64,000 nucleotides of DNA from Lacticaseibacillus nasuensis JCM 17158 (GCF_001434705.1 NZ_AZDJ01000001.1:228193-292192), one strand, 5' to 3'. Counted from the first letter of the stretch, positions 1 to 8,567 are shown. Translations and numbers: made by a program. The notes: generated by a model from the letters alone, not told the origin.

Positions 1-1
1 G

Positions 2-1429
2 CTGGGCATGCGCTACTTCGACCAAACACCGGCCGGCTCGATTGTCAGCCGGGTGACCAACGATACGATGACGATGACCGATTTTTGGAACATGATCTTG
101 TCCGTCATCGTCGGGCTGTTCTCCATTGTGAGCAGCTTCGTCACCATGTTGGTGGTCAATGCGAGAATTGCCTGGATGGTCGCGGCGTTTCTGCCGATTC
201 TGCTGTTAGTGATTTGGTATTACAGCCGTTATAGTTCAAAAGTCTATCGCCACATGCGCGAGAAGCTGTCCGAACTGAACACCAAGCTGAACGAATCCAT
301 CGAAGGCATCGGCATCATCCAGCAATTCCGCCAGGAAAACCGGATTAGCCGCGAGTTTGAGGCAACCAACCAGGAATATTTGGATACGCGCAAGGCGATG
401 ATTCGCACCAACTCGCTGTTGTTGTCGTCGATGATCAACCTGATGTACTCGCTGGCCGTGGTCGTGGTGCTGTATGCATTCGGCTTGTTGTCGCTGCATT
501 CTTACGTTGAAGCCGGGGTGGTGTACGCGTTTGTGACGTATACCAACAACTTCTTCAACCCGATGACCAACATGATGGACTCGCTGTCCTTCTTCCAAGA
601 CGGGGTCGTCGCCGGGTCACGGATCTTCCGGATTCTCGACAACACCGAATACGCGCCGGCGCAACACCCGGATGCGCATGAAGTCGTGTCGCTGGGTAAG
701 GTGGAATTCCGCCACGTCAGCTTCGCCTATGACGGCAAGCACGAGATCCTGCACGACATCAGCTTTGTCGCCAACCCCGGCGAAACCGTCGCCTTGGTCG
801 GCCACACCGGCAGCGGCAAGAGTTCCATCATTAACGTGATGATGCGCTTCTATGAATTCGGCACTGGCGAGATTCTCATCGACGACAAGGACATTCGCGA
901 TTATCCGATGCCGGAGCTGCGCAAAAAGCTGGGGCTCGTGCTGCAAGATTCCTTCATGTTCTACGGGGACATCGCCAGCAACATTCGCTTGTTCAATGAA
1001 GATATCACCGATGAGCAAGTCGAAGCCGCCGCGAAGTTCGTCCAAGCCGACCGCTTCATCGACAAGCTGCCGAAAAAGTATCACGCCCGCGTGATCGAAG
1101 GCGGCGCGCAGTTTTCTTCCGGTGAACGCCAGCTGTTGAGCTTCGCCCGCACCGTCGTCACCAACCCGAAGCTCTTGGTGCTCGATGAGGCCACGGCCAA
1201 CATCGACACGGAAACCGAGGCCGTCATTCAAGAAGGCCTGCGCCGGATTCGCCAAGGCCGTACGACGATTGCCATCGCCCACCGGCTGTCGACAATCAAA
1301 GACGCCAACTTGATTCTCGTCTTGGACGCCGGGCGCATCATCGAGCGCGGCACCCACGATGCCTTGCTGGCGCAAAAGGGACGCTATTACGACATGTACC
1401 GGTTGCAAAATGGGGATGTCGAGTTGTAA
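2..1429 (+). CDS. Multidrug-type ABC exporter half-transporter, LmrD/BmrD (YheH)-like, 5'-truncated
   Basis: The reading frame is open to the window edge, so the start and the first membrane helices are missing; about 475 codons are visible. The visible part holds the end of an ABC transmembrane domain followed by a nucleotide-binding domain. Counting from the Met at position 8, Walker A (GHTGSGKSS) is near residue 265, the Q-loop is VLQDSFMF, the signature is SSGERQ near 371, and Walker B is LLVLDEAT near 390 with its catalytic Glu present. In heterodimeric Gram-positive exporters such as LmrCD and BmrCD, the subunit with the intact catalytic Glu is the LmrD/BmrD type, which this resembles. 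The partner gene would lie just upstream, outside the window. Export of drugs or lipids is inferred from family; the substrate is unknown. A hairpin terminator follows. Confidence 0.85.
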   Translation: MGMRYFDQTPAGSIVSRVTNDTMTMTDFWNMILSVIVGLFSIVSSFVTMLVVNARIAWMVAAFLPILLLVIWYYSRYSSKVYRHMREKLSELNTKLNESIEGIGIIQQFRQENRISREFEATNQEYLDTRKAMIRTNSLLLSSMINLMYSLAVVVVLYAFGLLSLHSYVEAGVVYAFVTYTNNFFNPMTNMMDSLSFFQDGVVAGSRIFRILDNTEYAPAQHPDAHEVVSLGKVEFRHVSFAYDGKHEILHDISFVANPGETVALVGHTGSGKSSIINVMMRFYEFGTGEILIDDKDIRDYPMPELRKKLGLVLQDSFMFYGDIASNIRLFNEDITDEQVEAAAKFVQADRFIDKLPKKYHARVIEGGAQFSSGERQLLSFARTVVTNPKLLVLDEATANIDTETEAVIQEGLRRIRQGRTTIAIAHRLSTIKDANLILVLDAGRIIERGTHDALLAQKGRYYDMYRLQNGDVEL

Positions 1430-1437
1430 TTTGGATT

Positions 1438-1474
1438 AACCGCTTTTCGACCACTGGTCGGGGAGCGGTTTTTC
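1438..1474 (+). terminator. Intrinsic terminator after the ABC exporter gene
   Basis: The arms AACCGCT (1438-1444) and AGCGGTT (1464-1470) pair perfectly, an inner CGACCA/TGGTCG stem extends the hairpin, and a T-rich tract follows. Confidence 0.8.
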
Positions 1475-1556
1475 TTGCATCAAGGGGAAAATTAGCCGAG
1501 CAAAGTTGTTCGTGCATCGTAGACTAAGGTCTGCAATTCGTGAACAGATAAGCCTA

Positions 1557-1788
1557 TTTGCCAAGCAAAAACCTACCGCAGATTGCGGTCGTGAGCGCCG
1601 GTGTGGCGCGGCTTTGGCCACATTTGTCGCGAAAATACCCCGCGCTGTGGTGCAGGAAGCTGGGTAATTGTCCGGCCCCGGGTTGTATGCAGCGTTTAAC
1701 AGCGCGTGATTTTCGGCCGTTGATCGCTGAGGCCATTGTGCGGCAAGACATTCCGCGTTTTTTCGGCGGTAGGTTTCTGCTTGGCAAA
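1557..1788. repeat. 232-bp non-coding element bounded by a 23-bp inverted repeat
   Basis: The 495-bp gap between the ABC gene and the GNAT gene contains no convincing gene; its short open frames lack ribosome sites and overlap one another on both strands. It does contain two 23-nt arms, 1557-1579 (starting TTTGCCAAGCA) and 1766-1788 (ending TGCTTGGCAAA), that are reverse complements with one mismatch. Smaller hairpins lie between them, for example GCGCC/GGCGC at about 1594-1608 and GGCC/GGCC near 1714-1733. I see no target-site duplication. It could be a miniature inverted-repeat element, the relic of a mobile element, or a structured RNA upstream of the acetyltransferase gene. The arms do not match the structured repeats at 6.6 and 14.6 kb. 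Confidence 0.55.
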
Positions 1789-1969
1789 CCACCCCGAGTA
1801 TGCAGGAAAATCAATTTGCCCAGTTGGTTCATTCACTTTTTATGCAGCCGCTAAAAATGGGCGAAATGAATATGCACTGCGTGTTCTTTTCATTTTTTGG
1901 CTGCGCGGATTCTTCGCGTGGCAGGCGCAAAGCTGATACACTGAAGGCATCAGGAAAGGACGTGAGGTT

Positions 1970-2446
1970 ATGCCAAGCACAGTTCAAGTGCGCCGCGCCA
2001 CCGCCGAAGAGGTGCCGCAAATCACGAAGCTCATGCAGGAATATTATGCCGCCAGTCCCGTTCCCAATCCGTTCAGCGTGCCGGCAATGACGCGCTACTT
2101 AAAGGCGCTGACCGTGCCGAATAATCCCCGCGGCACGTTGTTGGTGGCGCTACAGCCGACCACGCCGCCCGGACAAGCCCTTGGTGGTTTTGCCGTCGCC
2201 TACCTCGGCTACAACACTCGCGCCTTGGCGCCGCAGGTCGAATTAGCCGACCTGTTCGTCACGGCAGAGTGGCGGCGGCAAGGCGCCGCCCGCAAGCTGA
2301 TTCGCGGTGTGGCCGCCTATGCCCGCCAGCAGCAAGCCAGCCGCATCATTTGGCAGACCCGCACCAGCAATGTCGGCGCGCAGACCTTGTACAACGAAAT
2401 CGCCACGCAGGAAACCGGCTGGCTGCATTACGCCATGGAATTGTAA
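1970..2446 (+). CDS. GNAT-family N-acetyltransferase
   Basis: This 158-residue protein has the usual size and layout of a single-domain GNAT enzyme, which transfers an acetyl group from acetyl-CoA to an amine. The acetyl-CoA loop is seen as LFVTAEWRRQGAARKLI around residues 91-107, matching the Q/RxxGxG/A motif, and a C-terminal beta-strand/helix with TSNVGAQTLYNEIATQ is typical of the family. The start is preceded by AGGAAAGG at a normal distance. A possible -10 (TACACT, 1937-1942) lies upstream, with no good -35. The gene is followed by a strong bidirectional terminator and converges with the permease gene. The substrate cannot be told from the sequence. Confidence 0.8.
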   Translation: MPSTVQVRRATAEEVPQITKLMQEYYAASPVPNPFSVPAMTRYLKALTVPNNPRGTLLVALQPTTPPGQALGGFAVAYLGYNTRALAPQVELADLFVTAEWRRQGAARKLIRGVAAYARQQQASRIIWQTRTSNVGAQTLYNEIATQETGWLHYAMEL

Positions 2447-2458
2447 TTGAGCAAAAAA

Positions 2459-2490
2459 AACAACGAGTCGCTAGCGCGACTCGTTGTTTA
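2459..2490. terminator. Bidirectional terminator between GNAT and permease genes
   Basis: A 13-bp perfect stem, AACAACGAGTCGC (2459-2471) with GCGACTCGTTGTT (2476-2488), has a 4-nt loop. T-rich tails lie on both strands (A8 on the left, TTTATTT on the right), so it can end both converging transcripts. Confidence 0.9.
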
Positions 2491-3861
2491 TTTGCCGTGC
2501 CTGAACCCATAGCCGAAGTAGATCACCATGCCGACGCCGAACCACACGAGGCTCATGAGCCAGGTGGTGGCGCCGAGCTGACTCATCAGCAACAGGCAAA
2601 ACAAAAACGACAAGACGGGCACCACCGGGTAGCCCGGGACCTTGAAGCCATCGTTTTGCAGCTCGGGGTGGCGGCGCAAGGGGATGATGCCGATGGAGAC
2701 AAAGGCAAAGGCAATCAGCGTGCCGATGTTCACCAGGTTCACCAGCGCGGTGAGCGGCACCAGCCCACCCATGATGGCGATGATGATCGTGACGGTCCAC
2801 AGCGCGTTTTCCGGCAATTGGTGTCGTACCGCGCCGAACCAAGTTGGCAACAACCCGTCGCGGCCGATGGCATACACCAGGCGACTCGAGCTATAAATCA
2901 TCGTGACCATCATGGTAAACATGCCGGCCAGCGCGCCCAGCGAGATGAAGCCGGCGAGGCCGCGGTGGTGAATCGCCGTCAGCGCAAAGGCGACGGGATC
3001 GGCGACGTCTAGGCGCGTGTAGTGCACCATGCCGGTGAGGACGATGGCCACGGCGACGTACAGCACCGTGGCGATGATCAGCGTGCCGATGATGCCGCGC
3101 GGCAGGGTTTTCTGCGGATTTTTCACCTCGGGGGCCGACGCGGAGACGGCATCAAAACCGAGGTAGGCGAAAAACACGAGGCTGGCGCCGGCGAGCACCC
3201 CTTTGGCCCCAAACGGCAGAAACGGGTGCCAGTTGGCCGGTTGAACATAAAACAGGCCGACGACGATGAACACGCCGATGATCAAGAGCTTGACGGCGAC
3301 CATCGCGCGGTTTACCGCCATCGAGGTTTGCATCCCGCGCGACAGCATCAAGCCAATCAGGAGCACCACCAGCACGGCGACCAGGTTGACGTAGGTGCCT
3401 TGCGTAGGATCAAAGGCGCCGCTGAGCGCTTGGGGCAAGTGCAGATGAAAGCCTGCCAGCAGGCTGGCAAAATACGCGGCGAAGCTGGTGGACACGGCGG
3501 CGACGGCCAACATGTACTCGAGAATCAACGCCCAGCCGATGATCCAACCAAAGATTTGGCCGAAGACCACGTTGCCATAGGCGTAAGCCGAACCGGCCAC
3601 CGGCAAGGTCGAGGCGAATTCCGCGTAGCACATGGCGGCCAAACTGCAGACAATCGCCGCCAGCACGAAGGCCAACATGATGCCGGGACCACTGGTGGTG
3701 GCGGCGACGGTGCCAGGCAGAATAAAGATGCCGGTGCCGATCACCGCGCCGATGCCTAAGGCGATGAGATCGCGGGTGGTGAGGGTGCGGGCAAGCCGGT
3801 GGTCGGCGCGCAAGGTTTGTTGCAAGTCAGGCTTGGCGGTTAATTTTTGCCACAACGTCAT
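2488..3861 (-). CDS. APC-superfamily amino acid permease (CAT family, YfnA/BcaP-like)
   Basis: This 457-residue integral membrane protein has about 12 hydrophobic segments. The APC hallmark GIGAVIGTGIF is at residues 36-46 in the first membrane helix. The segment AYAYGNVVFGQIFGWIIGWALILEYMLA matches the third helix of the cationic amino acid transporter family, in which B. subtilis YfnA and lactococcal BcaP belong. Members import basic or branched-chain amino acids with the proton gradient; specificity here is unknown. The start follows AAGGTG and lies only three bases after the plsC stop codon, so the two genes probably share the divergent promoter upstream of plsC. The shared terminator with the GNAT gene lies at its 3' end. 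Confidence 0.85.
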   Translation of the reverse strand: MTLWQKLTAKPDLQQTLRADHRLARTLTTRDLIALGIGAVIGTGIFILPGTVAATTSGPGIMLAFVLAAIVCSLAAMCYAEFASTLPVAGSAYAYGNVVFGQIFGWIIGWALILEYMLAVAAVSTSFAAYFASLLAGFHLHLPQALSGAFDPTQGTYVNLVAVLVVLLIGLMLSRGMQTSMAVNRAMVAVKLLIIGVFIVVGLFYVQPANWHPFLPFGAKGVLAGASLVFFAYLGFDAVSASAPEVKNPQKTLPRGIIGTLIIATVLYVAVAIVLTGMVHYTRLDVADPVAFALTAIHHRGLAGFISLGALAGMFTMMVTMIYSSSRLVYAIGRDGLLPTWFGAVRHQLPENALWTVTIIIAIMGGLVPLTALVNLVNIGTLIAFAFVSIGIIPLRRHPELQNDGFKVPGYPVVPVLSFLFCLLLMSQLGATTWLMSLVWFGVGMVIYFGYGFRHGK

Positions 3862-3864
3862 GCG

Positions 3865-4515
3865 CTACACCTTGCCCTTTTTCTTCTCGGCAATGTATTT
3901 CGTTTCGTCGGGCACATACTTGAAATTCGGATCGATGGCCGCGTCGATGCGGTCAAAGGCGGCCTTCATCTCGTCGCCAACCGCCGCGGTCATTTCATCC
4001 GTGAGCTTGCCGGCCGGCGGCATGATGGGCTCGCCGAAGCGCACGGTGACGCGCTGGCGCTTCAAGAAGCCGGAAAATTTCAACGGGCCTTGGTACACCG
4101 CCGGGACGATCGGAACTTTGGCCAGCTTGGCGATGAGAATCGCGCCGCCGCGCAGCTCGTTACTGTAGCGCGAGCCCGATGGAAAAATCATCACCGACAG
4201 CTCGCCTTTGCGCAAATACTTCACCGGCGTCTTAATGACGCTGGGGCCGGGGTGGGCGCGGTCGACGCCAAACGCGTTGGCGTGTTCGAGAATCCAGCGC
4301 AGAATTGGATTCTTGAACAATTCTTGCTTGGCCATGAAGCTAAACTTGCGCGGGCTGGCGGCCAAGGCGAACATGATGGGATCCCACCAGGTGCGGTGCG
4401 GGCCGACGAGCACATACGGCCCGGTCGGCAGGGCTTGTTTATTTTCGTAATGCGTGTTGCCATTCAATAGGAATACGAGGGCGCGCACCAGCACCCGGGC
4501 GAATGAGTAAAACAT
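3865..4515 (-). CDS. plsC: 1-acyl-sn-glycerol-3-phosphate acyltransferase
   Basis: The 216-residue protein belongs to the PlsC/lysophospholipid acyltransferase family, which adds the second acyl chain to lysophosphatidic acid at the inner membrane face. The catalytic HxxxxD is seen as HRTWWD (residues 40-45), and the later block IPIVPAVYQG fits motif IV. The substrate motif, normally FPEGTRS, reads FPSGSRYS here, replacing Glu by Ser. An N-terminal hydrophobic segment (residues 1-18) anchors it to the membrane. Two in-frame ATGs lie at 4521 and 4515; the second was chosen because AAAGGAAG is spaced properly from it and would abut the first. The permease gene follows immediately. Confidence 0.85.
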   Translation of the reverse strand: MFYSFARVLVRALVFLLNGNTHYENKQALPTGPYVLVGPHRTWWDPIMFALAASPRKFSFMAKQELFKNPILRWILEHANAFGVDRAHPGPSVIKTPVKYLRKGELSVMIFPSGSRYSNELRGGAILIAKLAKVPIVPAVYQGPLKFSGFLKRQRVTVRFGEPIMPPAGKLTDEMTAAVGDEMKAAFDRIDAAIDPNFKYVPDETKYIAEKKKGKV

Positions 4516-4553
4516 GGGCATCTTCCTTTGGGCGCGAGCGGACTCGCGCAGAT

Positions 4554-4582
4554 TTGCGACAGAACTGGTTGCATTATATCAT
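4554..4582. promoter_or_regulatory. Divergent promoters for plsC (minus) and trmN6 (plus)
   Basis: On the plus strand TTGCGA (4554-4559) and TATCAT (4577-4582) are 17 bp apart and face trmN6. On the minus strand a perfect TATAAT (complement of 4573-4578) is preceded by TGA, making an extended -10 facing plsC. The two promoters overlap, so they may compete. Confidence 0.6.
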
Positions 4583-4613
4583 AGGCACAGACAATTCGTA
4601 GATTGGAGCGGCC

Positions 4614-5339
4614 ATGTCCCTTAAGTCTGGAGAGCGCATCGATTCGCTTGGTGCCATCAAAATCATTCAAAGCCCGGAGGTGTTTGCCTTTTCGCTAGAC
4701 GCCGTGTTACTGGCGCACTTCGCGCAGGTGCGGCCGCAGTCGCGCGTCGTCGATTTGGCGGCGGGCAACGGCGCGGTGGGGTTGTTTGTGGCGCCGCGCA
4801 CCCACGGCCAGGTGACACTCGTCGAGCTGCAGGCGCGCCTGGCCGACATGGCGCGCCGCTCGGTGGCGTTAAACGGCTTCACCAACGTCGACGTGATCAC
4901 CGGCGACTTGGCGGCTGCCCCGCAGCTGATCGGCAAGGATCAAGTCGATGTCGTGACCTGCAACCCGCCGTACTTCAAGGTCACCCCGCAGGCAATTCAA
5001 AATCCTAATGAACACTTGGCCTTGGCCCGCCACGAGTTGGCGACGGATTTTGCCACGGTGGCCGCTACTGCCGCGGCGTTGTTGAAGTATCAAGGCAAGG
5101 CCTTTTTCGTGCACCGGCCGGACCGGCTGCCGGAATTATTGCACACCTTGGTCGCAGCGGGCTTGGCGCCAAAACGCCTGCGCTTTGTGCAACCAAAAGC
5201 CGACCGCGAGGCCAACATGGTGTTGATCGAAACCATCCGCGCCGGCAAGGCCGACGGGGTACGCGTCTTGCCGCCGGTGATCGTCCAAGCTGCTGACGGC
5301 GCCTACACGCCAGAAGTGGAGGCGCTGTTGCATGGGTGA
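4614..5339 (+). CDS. tRNA1(Val) (adenine-N6)-methyltransferase-like protein (TrmN6/YabB family)
   Basis: The 241-residue protein is an S-adenosylmethionine-dependent methyltransferase of the YabB/TrmN6 type. Motif I reads [11 protein letters not shown] (residues 46-56) and the amino-methyltransferase motif IV reads NPPY (117-120), which marks N6-adenine or N5-glutamine methylation. In E. coli the relative modifies A37 of tRNA(Val). The start follows TTGGAG. The last 8 bases overlap the start of the GIY-YIG gene, the same pairing seen in B. subtilis yabB-yazA, so the two are likely translated together. The exact substrate in lactobacilli is inferred from the family. Confidence 0.85.
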   Translation: MSLKSGERIDSLGAIKIIQSPEVFAFSLDAVLLAHFAQVRPQSRVVDLAAGNGAVGLFVAPRTHGQVTLVELQARLADMARRSVALNGFTNVDVITGDLAAAPQLIGKDQVDVVTCNPPYFKVTPQAIQNPNEHLALARHELATDFATVAATAAALLKYQGKAFFVHRPDRLPELLHTLVAAGLAPKRLRFVQPKADREANMVLIETIRAGKADGVRVLPPVIVQAADGAYTPEVEALLHG

Positions 5340-5598
5340 GCCATACTATTTTTACGTGTTGCTGTGCGCCGACGGGACGTTTTACGGCGGCTACACCCGC
5401 GACGTCGGGGCCCGAGTGGCGACGCATAACGCCGGCAAGGGGGCCAAGTACACGCAAACGCGGCGGCCGGTGCGCTTATTGTACGCCGAGGCCTTTGCCG
5501 ATCAGCACGCAGCGTTGTCCGCCGAGTGGCACTTCAAACACCAAAGTCGCGCCGCCAAGGAGGCGTTTTTGCAGGCGCACCACATTCAATGGCGGTGA
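5332..5598 (+). CDS. GIY-YIG domain protein (YazA/UPF0213 family)
   Basis: This 88-residue protein is a stand-alone GIY-YIG domain. The signature appears as [17 protein letters not shown] (residues 6-22), with the family's YxGxT-like second half, then the conserved Arg (ARVATHNAG) and the Glu of [11 protein letters not shown]. Such domains are nuclease folds, but the role of the YazA group is not settled. The gene overlaps the methyltransferase gene by 8 bp. A short perfect hairpin (5609-5624) follows without a T tract and overlaps the rpsB -35 element. Confidence 0.85.
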   Translation: MGEPYYFYVLLCADGTFYGGYTRDVGARVATHNAGKGAKYTQTRRPVRLLYAEAFADQHAALSAEWHFKHQSRAAKEAFLQAHHIQWR

Positions 5599-5620
5599 CG
5601 GCGGCGTCAAGCAATTTTGC

Positions 5621-5649
5621 TTGCCAAACGGTGGGGACTCCTGTAAACT
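5621..5649 (+). promoter_or_regulatory. rpsB promoter
   Basis: TTGCCA (5621-5626), a 17-bp spacer and TAAACT (5644-5649) form a good sigma-A promoter. The transcript would have a leader of about 110 nt before rpsB. Confidence 0.7.
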
Positions 5650-5684
5650 AGTCAGAGTGTGAAAAGCACAAACCACATCGTCGT

Positions 5685-5727
5685 CGATCACCGGCAGGGT
5701 GCGACCTAGTCGTCTGTCGGTGAAACG
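5685..5727 (+). promoter_or_regulatory. Structured rpsB leader hairpin
   Basis: TCACCGGCAG pairs with CTGTCGGTGA with one G-U pair, enclosing GGGTGCGACC and TAGTCGT. Ribosomal protein S2 genes often have structured autoregulatory leaders, but no specific S2 site can be proven here. Confidence 0.4.
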
Positions 5728-5764
5728 AAGCGGCGAGAGGAAAAAACCATATGGAGGAACTACA

Positions 5765-6553
5765 ATGTCAGTATTAAGCATGAAGCAGCTGCTTGAAGCA
5801 GGTGTGCACTTCGGTCATCAGACCCGTCGTTGGAACCCGAAGATGAAGCCGTTCATCTACACGGAACGCAATGGCATCTACATCATCGACCTGCAAAAGA
5901 CGGTCAAGATGATCGACGACGCCTACAACTTCGTCAAGGAAGAAGCCGCCGACAAAGGCGTGTTCTTGTTCGTCGGCACGAAGAAGCAGGCCCAAGACGC
6001 CATCGCTGAAGAAGCGACCCGCGCCGGCCAGTTCTACGTGAACCACCGTTGGCTCGGTGGTACTTTGACCAACTGGAACACCATCCAGACGCGGATCAAG
6101 CGCCTCAAGGACATCAAGAAGATGGCCACCGATGGCACGTTTGAGAAGCTGCCGAAGAAGGAAGTTTCCTTGCTGAAGAAGCAGCAAGAAAAGCTGACCA
6201 AGTTCTTGGGCGGGATCGAAGACATGCCACGCATCCCAGACGTGATTTTCATCGTTGACCCACGCAAGGAAAAGATTGCCGTTCAGGAAGCGCAAAAGCT
6301 GAACATTCCGATCGTGGCCATGGTCGACACGAACTCTGATCCTGACGACATCGATGTCATCATCCCATCTAACGATGACGCCATCCGTGCCGTTCGCCTG
6401 ATCACTGCCAAGATGGCGGATGCCATCATCGAAGGCAACCAAGGCGAAGACCAGGTTGAAGACGCGCCGGAACAAACTGCTGCGCCAGACGCACCGGTTG
6501 ATTCCATCGAAGACATCGTTGAAGCCGTTGAAGGCGACAACGAAGCCAAGTAA
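5765..6553 (+). CDS. rpsB: 30S ribosomal protein S2
   Basis: The 262-residue product is S2, a head protein of the small ribosomal subunit. The N-terminus [19 protein letters not shown] and the blocks [18 protein letters not shown] and [11 protein letters not shown] are diagnostic. The frame is open further upstream, but the start at 5765 is fixed by the strong ATGGAGGAACTACA ribosome site and by the known N-terminus. A charged Asp/Glu/Ala tail follows residue 225. The gene precedes tsf, as in most bacteria, but the two are separated here by a terminator-like structure and two copies of a structured repeat, which would reduce tsf readthrough. Confidence 0.98.
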   Translation: MSVLSMKQLLEAGVHFGHQTRRWNPKMKPFIYTERNGIYIIDLQKTVKMIDDAYNFVKEEAADKGVFLFVGTKKQAQDAIAEEATRAGQFYVNHRWLGGTLTNWNTIQTRIKRLKDIKKMATDGTFEKLPKKEVSLLKKQQEKLTKFLGGIEDMPRIPDVIFIVDPRKEKIAVQEAQKLNIPIVAMVDTNSDPDDIDVIIPSNDDAIRAVRLITAKMADAIIEGNQGEDQVEDAPEQTAAPDAPVDSIEDIVEAVEGDNEAK

Positions 6554-6567
6554 ACTTACAAATTAAT

Positions 6568-6620
6568 AAGCGTCGCTGTTGGGTTTCGCATACTGCAAGA
6601 TCTGCAGGGACGCTTTTTTT
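6568..6620 (+). terminator. Terminator or attenuator between rpsB and tsf
   Basis: AAGCGTC (6568-6574) pairs with GACGCTT (6609-6615), with an inner CTGCA/TGCAG hairpin, and is followed by seven T residues. No clear promoter was found before tsf, so partial readthrough is likely. Confidence 0.7.
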
Positions 6621-6621
6621 A

Positions 6622-6712
6622 AAGTTGTGAGCGGTGGCGGGTTTGGGCCGGTCCGGAGGCGCCGCCTGAAGGGGGCGCCTCCGGTTAGGCCCAAGCCACC
6701 GCGAGCACGATT
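6622..6712 (-). repeat. Structured repeat family, copy D (rpsB-tsf spacer)
   Basis: This 91-nt unit begins AAGTTGTGAG and ends GCACGATT, so read on the minus strand it starts AATCGTG and ends CTCACAACTT like the other copies. It folds into a hairpin with outer arms GCGGTGGC/GCCACCGC and a very GC-rich inner stem (GGAGGCGCC/GGCGCCTCC). It keeps the AGGCGGCGC block of the family. It is shorter than the other copies. No coding potential is evident. Confidence 0.75.
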
Positions 6713-6717
6713 CTGAA

Positions 6718-6839
6718 AAGTTGTGAGCGGCGCCGGGATGAGCCGGAGCAGATGCGCCGCCTGGGCGGTGACTCGCGGGTTTTGCGAGTCGCAGACCGGG
6801 TGGACATCTGTGCAGGCTCATGGTGCCGCGAACACGATT
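6718..6839 (-). repeat. Structured repeat family, copy E (rpsB-tsf spacer)
   Basis: This 122-nt unit follows copy D in tandem and in the same orientation. Read on the minus strand, its paired segments are ATGAGCC/GGCTCAT, CAGATG/CATCTG and GACTCGC/GCGAGTC, and it retains GTCCACC, AGGCGGCGC, GCTCCG and CTCACAACTT. It ends 36 bp before tsf. Confidence 0.78.
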
Positions 6840-6875
6840 AAAACCGATATCGATTTTCCCTAAGGAGGAAACACA

Positions 6876-7751
6876 ATGGCAAACATTACTGCTGCGCAGG
6901 TAAAGGAACTCCGCGACCGCACGCAAGTCGGCATGATGGACGCGAAAAAGGCGCTGGTCGAAGCTGATGGCGACATGACCAAGGCCATCGACGTCTTACG
7001 CGAAAAAGGGTTGGCTAAGGCCGCCAAGAAGAGCGGCAACATCGCGGCTGAAGGCCTAGCCGAAATCGCCATTAACGGCGACACTGCGGCGATCATTGAA
7101 GTCAACTCCGAAACCGACTTCGTAGCGTCCAACGACAAGTTCAAGACGCTGGTTGACCAAATCGCCACGGCTGTTGCGGCCAACAAGCCGGCCGACATGG
7201 ACGCGGCGTTGGCCTTGACCATCGACGGCCAAACCATCGACGAAGCAACCAAGGCCCTGACTGCCGTCATCGGCGAAAAGATCAGCTTCCGCCGCTTTAG
7301 CGTCGTTGAAAAAGCCGCTGGCGATCACTTCGGCAAGTACCTGCACAACGGCGGCCAAATCGCCGTGCTGGTGACCGTTGAAGGCGCTGACGACGACACC
7401 GCCAAGGACGTGGCGATGCACGTGGCAGCCATCAACCCGCAATACACCACCCGCGACGATGTGCCAGCCGATGTGCTTGAGCACGAAAAGGCCATTGTGA
7501 CCGAAGAAACCAAGAATGAAGGCAAGCCGGAAAAGATTATTCCGCGCATCGTTGAAGGCCGGATGAACAAGTTCTTGAGTGAAATCTCCCTGGTCGACCA
7601 GGAATTCGTTAAGGATTCCGACAAGACGGTTGGCGAGTACGTGGCCAGCAAGGGCGGCAAGGTAAAGGGCTTCGTGCGTTACGAAGTCGGTGAAGGCATC
7701 GAAAAGAAGGCCGACAACTTCGTCGATGAAGTCATGGGTCAAATCAAGTAA
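6876..7751 (+). CDS. tsf: Elongation factor Ts
   Basis: The 291-residue protein is EF-Ts, the nucleotide exchange factor that regenerates EF-Tu-GTP. The N-terminal UBA-like region reads [19 protein letters not shown] (residues 7-25), the family's LRxxTGxGMMDCKKAL motif. The Tdp/core motif [13 protein letters not shown] (residues 75-87) contacts EF-Tu. The start follows TAAGGAGGAAACACA. Its EF-Tu partner is encoded in this window at 40.9 kb. A short perfect-stem terminator follows. Confidence 0.98.
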   Translation: MANITAAQVKELRDRTQVGMMDAKKALVEADGDMTKAIDVLREKGLAKAAKKSGNIAAEGLAEIAINGDTAAIIEVNSETDFVASNDKFKTLVDQIATAVAANKPADMDAALALTIDGQTIDEATKALTAVIGEKISFRRFSVVEKAAGDHFGKYLHNGGQIAVLVTVEGADDDTAKDVAMHVAAINPQYTTRDDVPADVLEHEKAIVTEETKNEGKPEKIIPRIVEGRMNKFLSEISLVDQEFVKDSDKTVGEYVASKGGKVKGFVRYEVGEGIEKKADNFVDEVMGQIK

Positions 7752-7759
7752 CACCAGAG

Positions 7760-7783
7760 GCGCCGAGCAATCGGCGCTTTTTT
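7760..7783 (+). terminator. Terminator after tsf
   Basis: GCGCCGA (7760-7766) pairs with TCGGCGC (7771-7777) around a 4-nt loop and is followed by six T residues. Confidence 0.85.
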
Positions 7784-7784
7784 C

Positions 7785-7818
7785 TTGGCTCCCGGGCAGC
7801 CGGAAGATATGGTAAACT
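7785..7818 (+). promoter_or_regulatory. pyrH promoter
   Basis: TTGGCT (7785-7790) is 17 bp from TATGGT (7808-7813). An overlapping extended -10, TGGTAAACT, ends at 7818. Either could start the pyrH-frr transcript. Confidence 0.55.
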
Positions 7819-7847
7819 GTTACTAGCAAATCAGGAAGGACCCTCAC

Positions 7848-8567
7848 ATGATTAAATATAAACGCATCGTCTTGAAAGTCAGCGGTGAAGCGCTGGCCGG
7901 CCCTGGTGGTTTTGGCATCAAGCCGCCGGTGATCAAGACCATTTCCGAGCAAATCAAAGCCGTCCATGACCTCGGCGTCCAAATCGCCATCGTCTGCGGC
8001 GGCGGCAACATTTGGCGCGGCGAAACCGGCGCCGAAATGGGCATGGAACGCGCCCAGGCCGACTACATGGGGATGCTGGCGACGGTGATGAACGGCTTGG
8101 CCTTGCAGGATAACCTGGAAAGCCTCGGCGTACCGACCCGGGTCCAGACCTCAATCGAGATGCGGCAAATTGCCGAGCCGTACATCCGGCGTAAGGCCGT
8201 GCGTCACTTGGAAAAAGGGCGCGTCGTGATTTTCGCCGGCGGCACCGGCAACCCGTACTTTAGCACCGACACCACCGCCGCCTTGCGTGCCGCCGAAATC
8301 GGCGCCGACGTCATCTTAATGGCCAAAAACGGCGTCGACGGCGTTTACTCCGCCGATCCGAATAAGGACACCACGGCGGTGAAGTACACGGAATTGTCCC
8401 ATCTCGACATCATCAACAAGAACCTGCACGTCATGGACTCGACGGCCAGCACCTTGTCGATGGATAACGATATTCCGTTGGTCGTGTTCAACCTGAATGA
8501 AGCTGACAATATTCGCCGCGTCGTTGAAGGAGAAAACATCGGCACGACGATTCAAGGGAGAGAATAG
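7848..8567 (+). CDS. pyrH: Uridylate kinase (UMP kinase)
   Basis: The 239-residue protein is bacterial UMP kinase, a hexameric amino-acid-kinase-fold enzyme converting UMP to UDP with ATP. The family segments [13 protein letters not shown] (residues 5-17), [11 protein letters not shown] (45-55), [20 protein letters not shown] and [13 protein letters not shown] are all present. The start follows AGGAAGGACCCTCAC. frr begins one base after its stop, the usual pyrH-frr coupling. Confidence 0.98.
   Translation: MIKYKRIVLKVSGEALAGPGGFGIKPPVIKTISEQIKAVHDLGVQIAIVCGGGNIWRGETGAEMGMERAQADYMGMLATVMNGLALQDNLESLGVPTRVQTSIEMRQIAEPYIRRKAVRHLEKGRVVIFAGGTGNPYFSTDTTAALRAAEIGADVILMAKNGVDGVYSADPNKDTTAVKYTELSHLDIINKNLHVMDSTASTLSMDNDIPLVVFNLNEADNIRRVVEGENIGTTIQGRE

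Noticed and set aside
1558..1936. Possible small genes in the gap before the GNAT gene
   Set aside because: Several overlapping frames on both strands are open, none with a ribosome site or family match; the inverted-repeat architecture explains the stretch better.
5699..5764. An in-frame upstream extension of rpsB
   Set aside because: The known S2 N-terminus starts at 5765 after a strong GGAGG site, and the upstream stretch forms the leader hairpin.
6622..6839. CRISPR array as an explanation of the tandem repeats
   Set aside because: There are no short identical repeats with unique spacers of constant length; each unit is one long variable-stem hairpin, and no cas gene is present.
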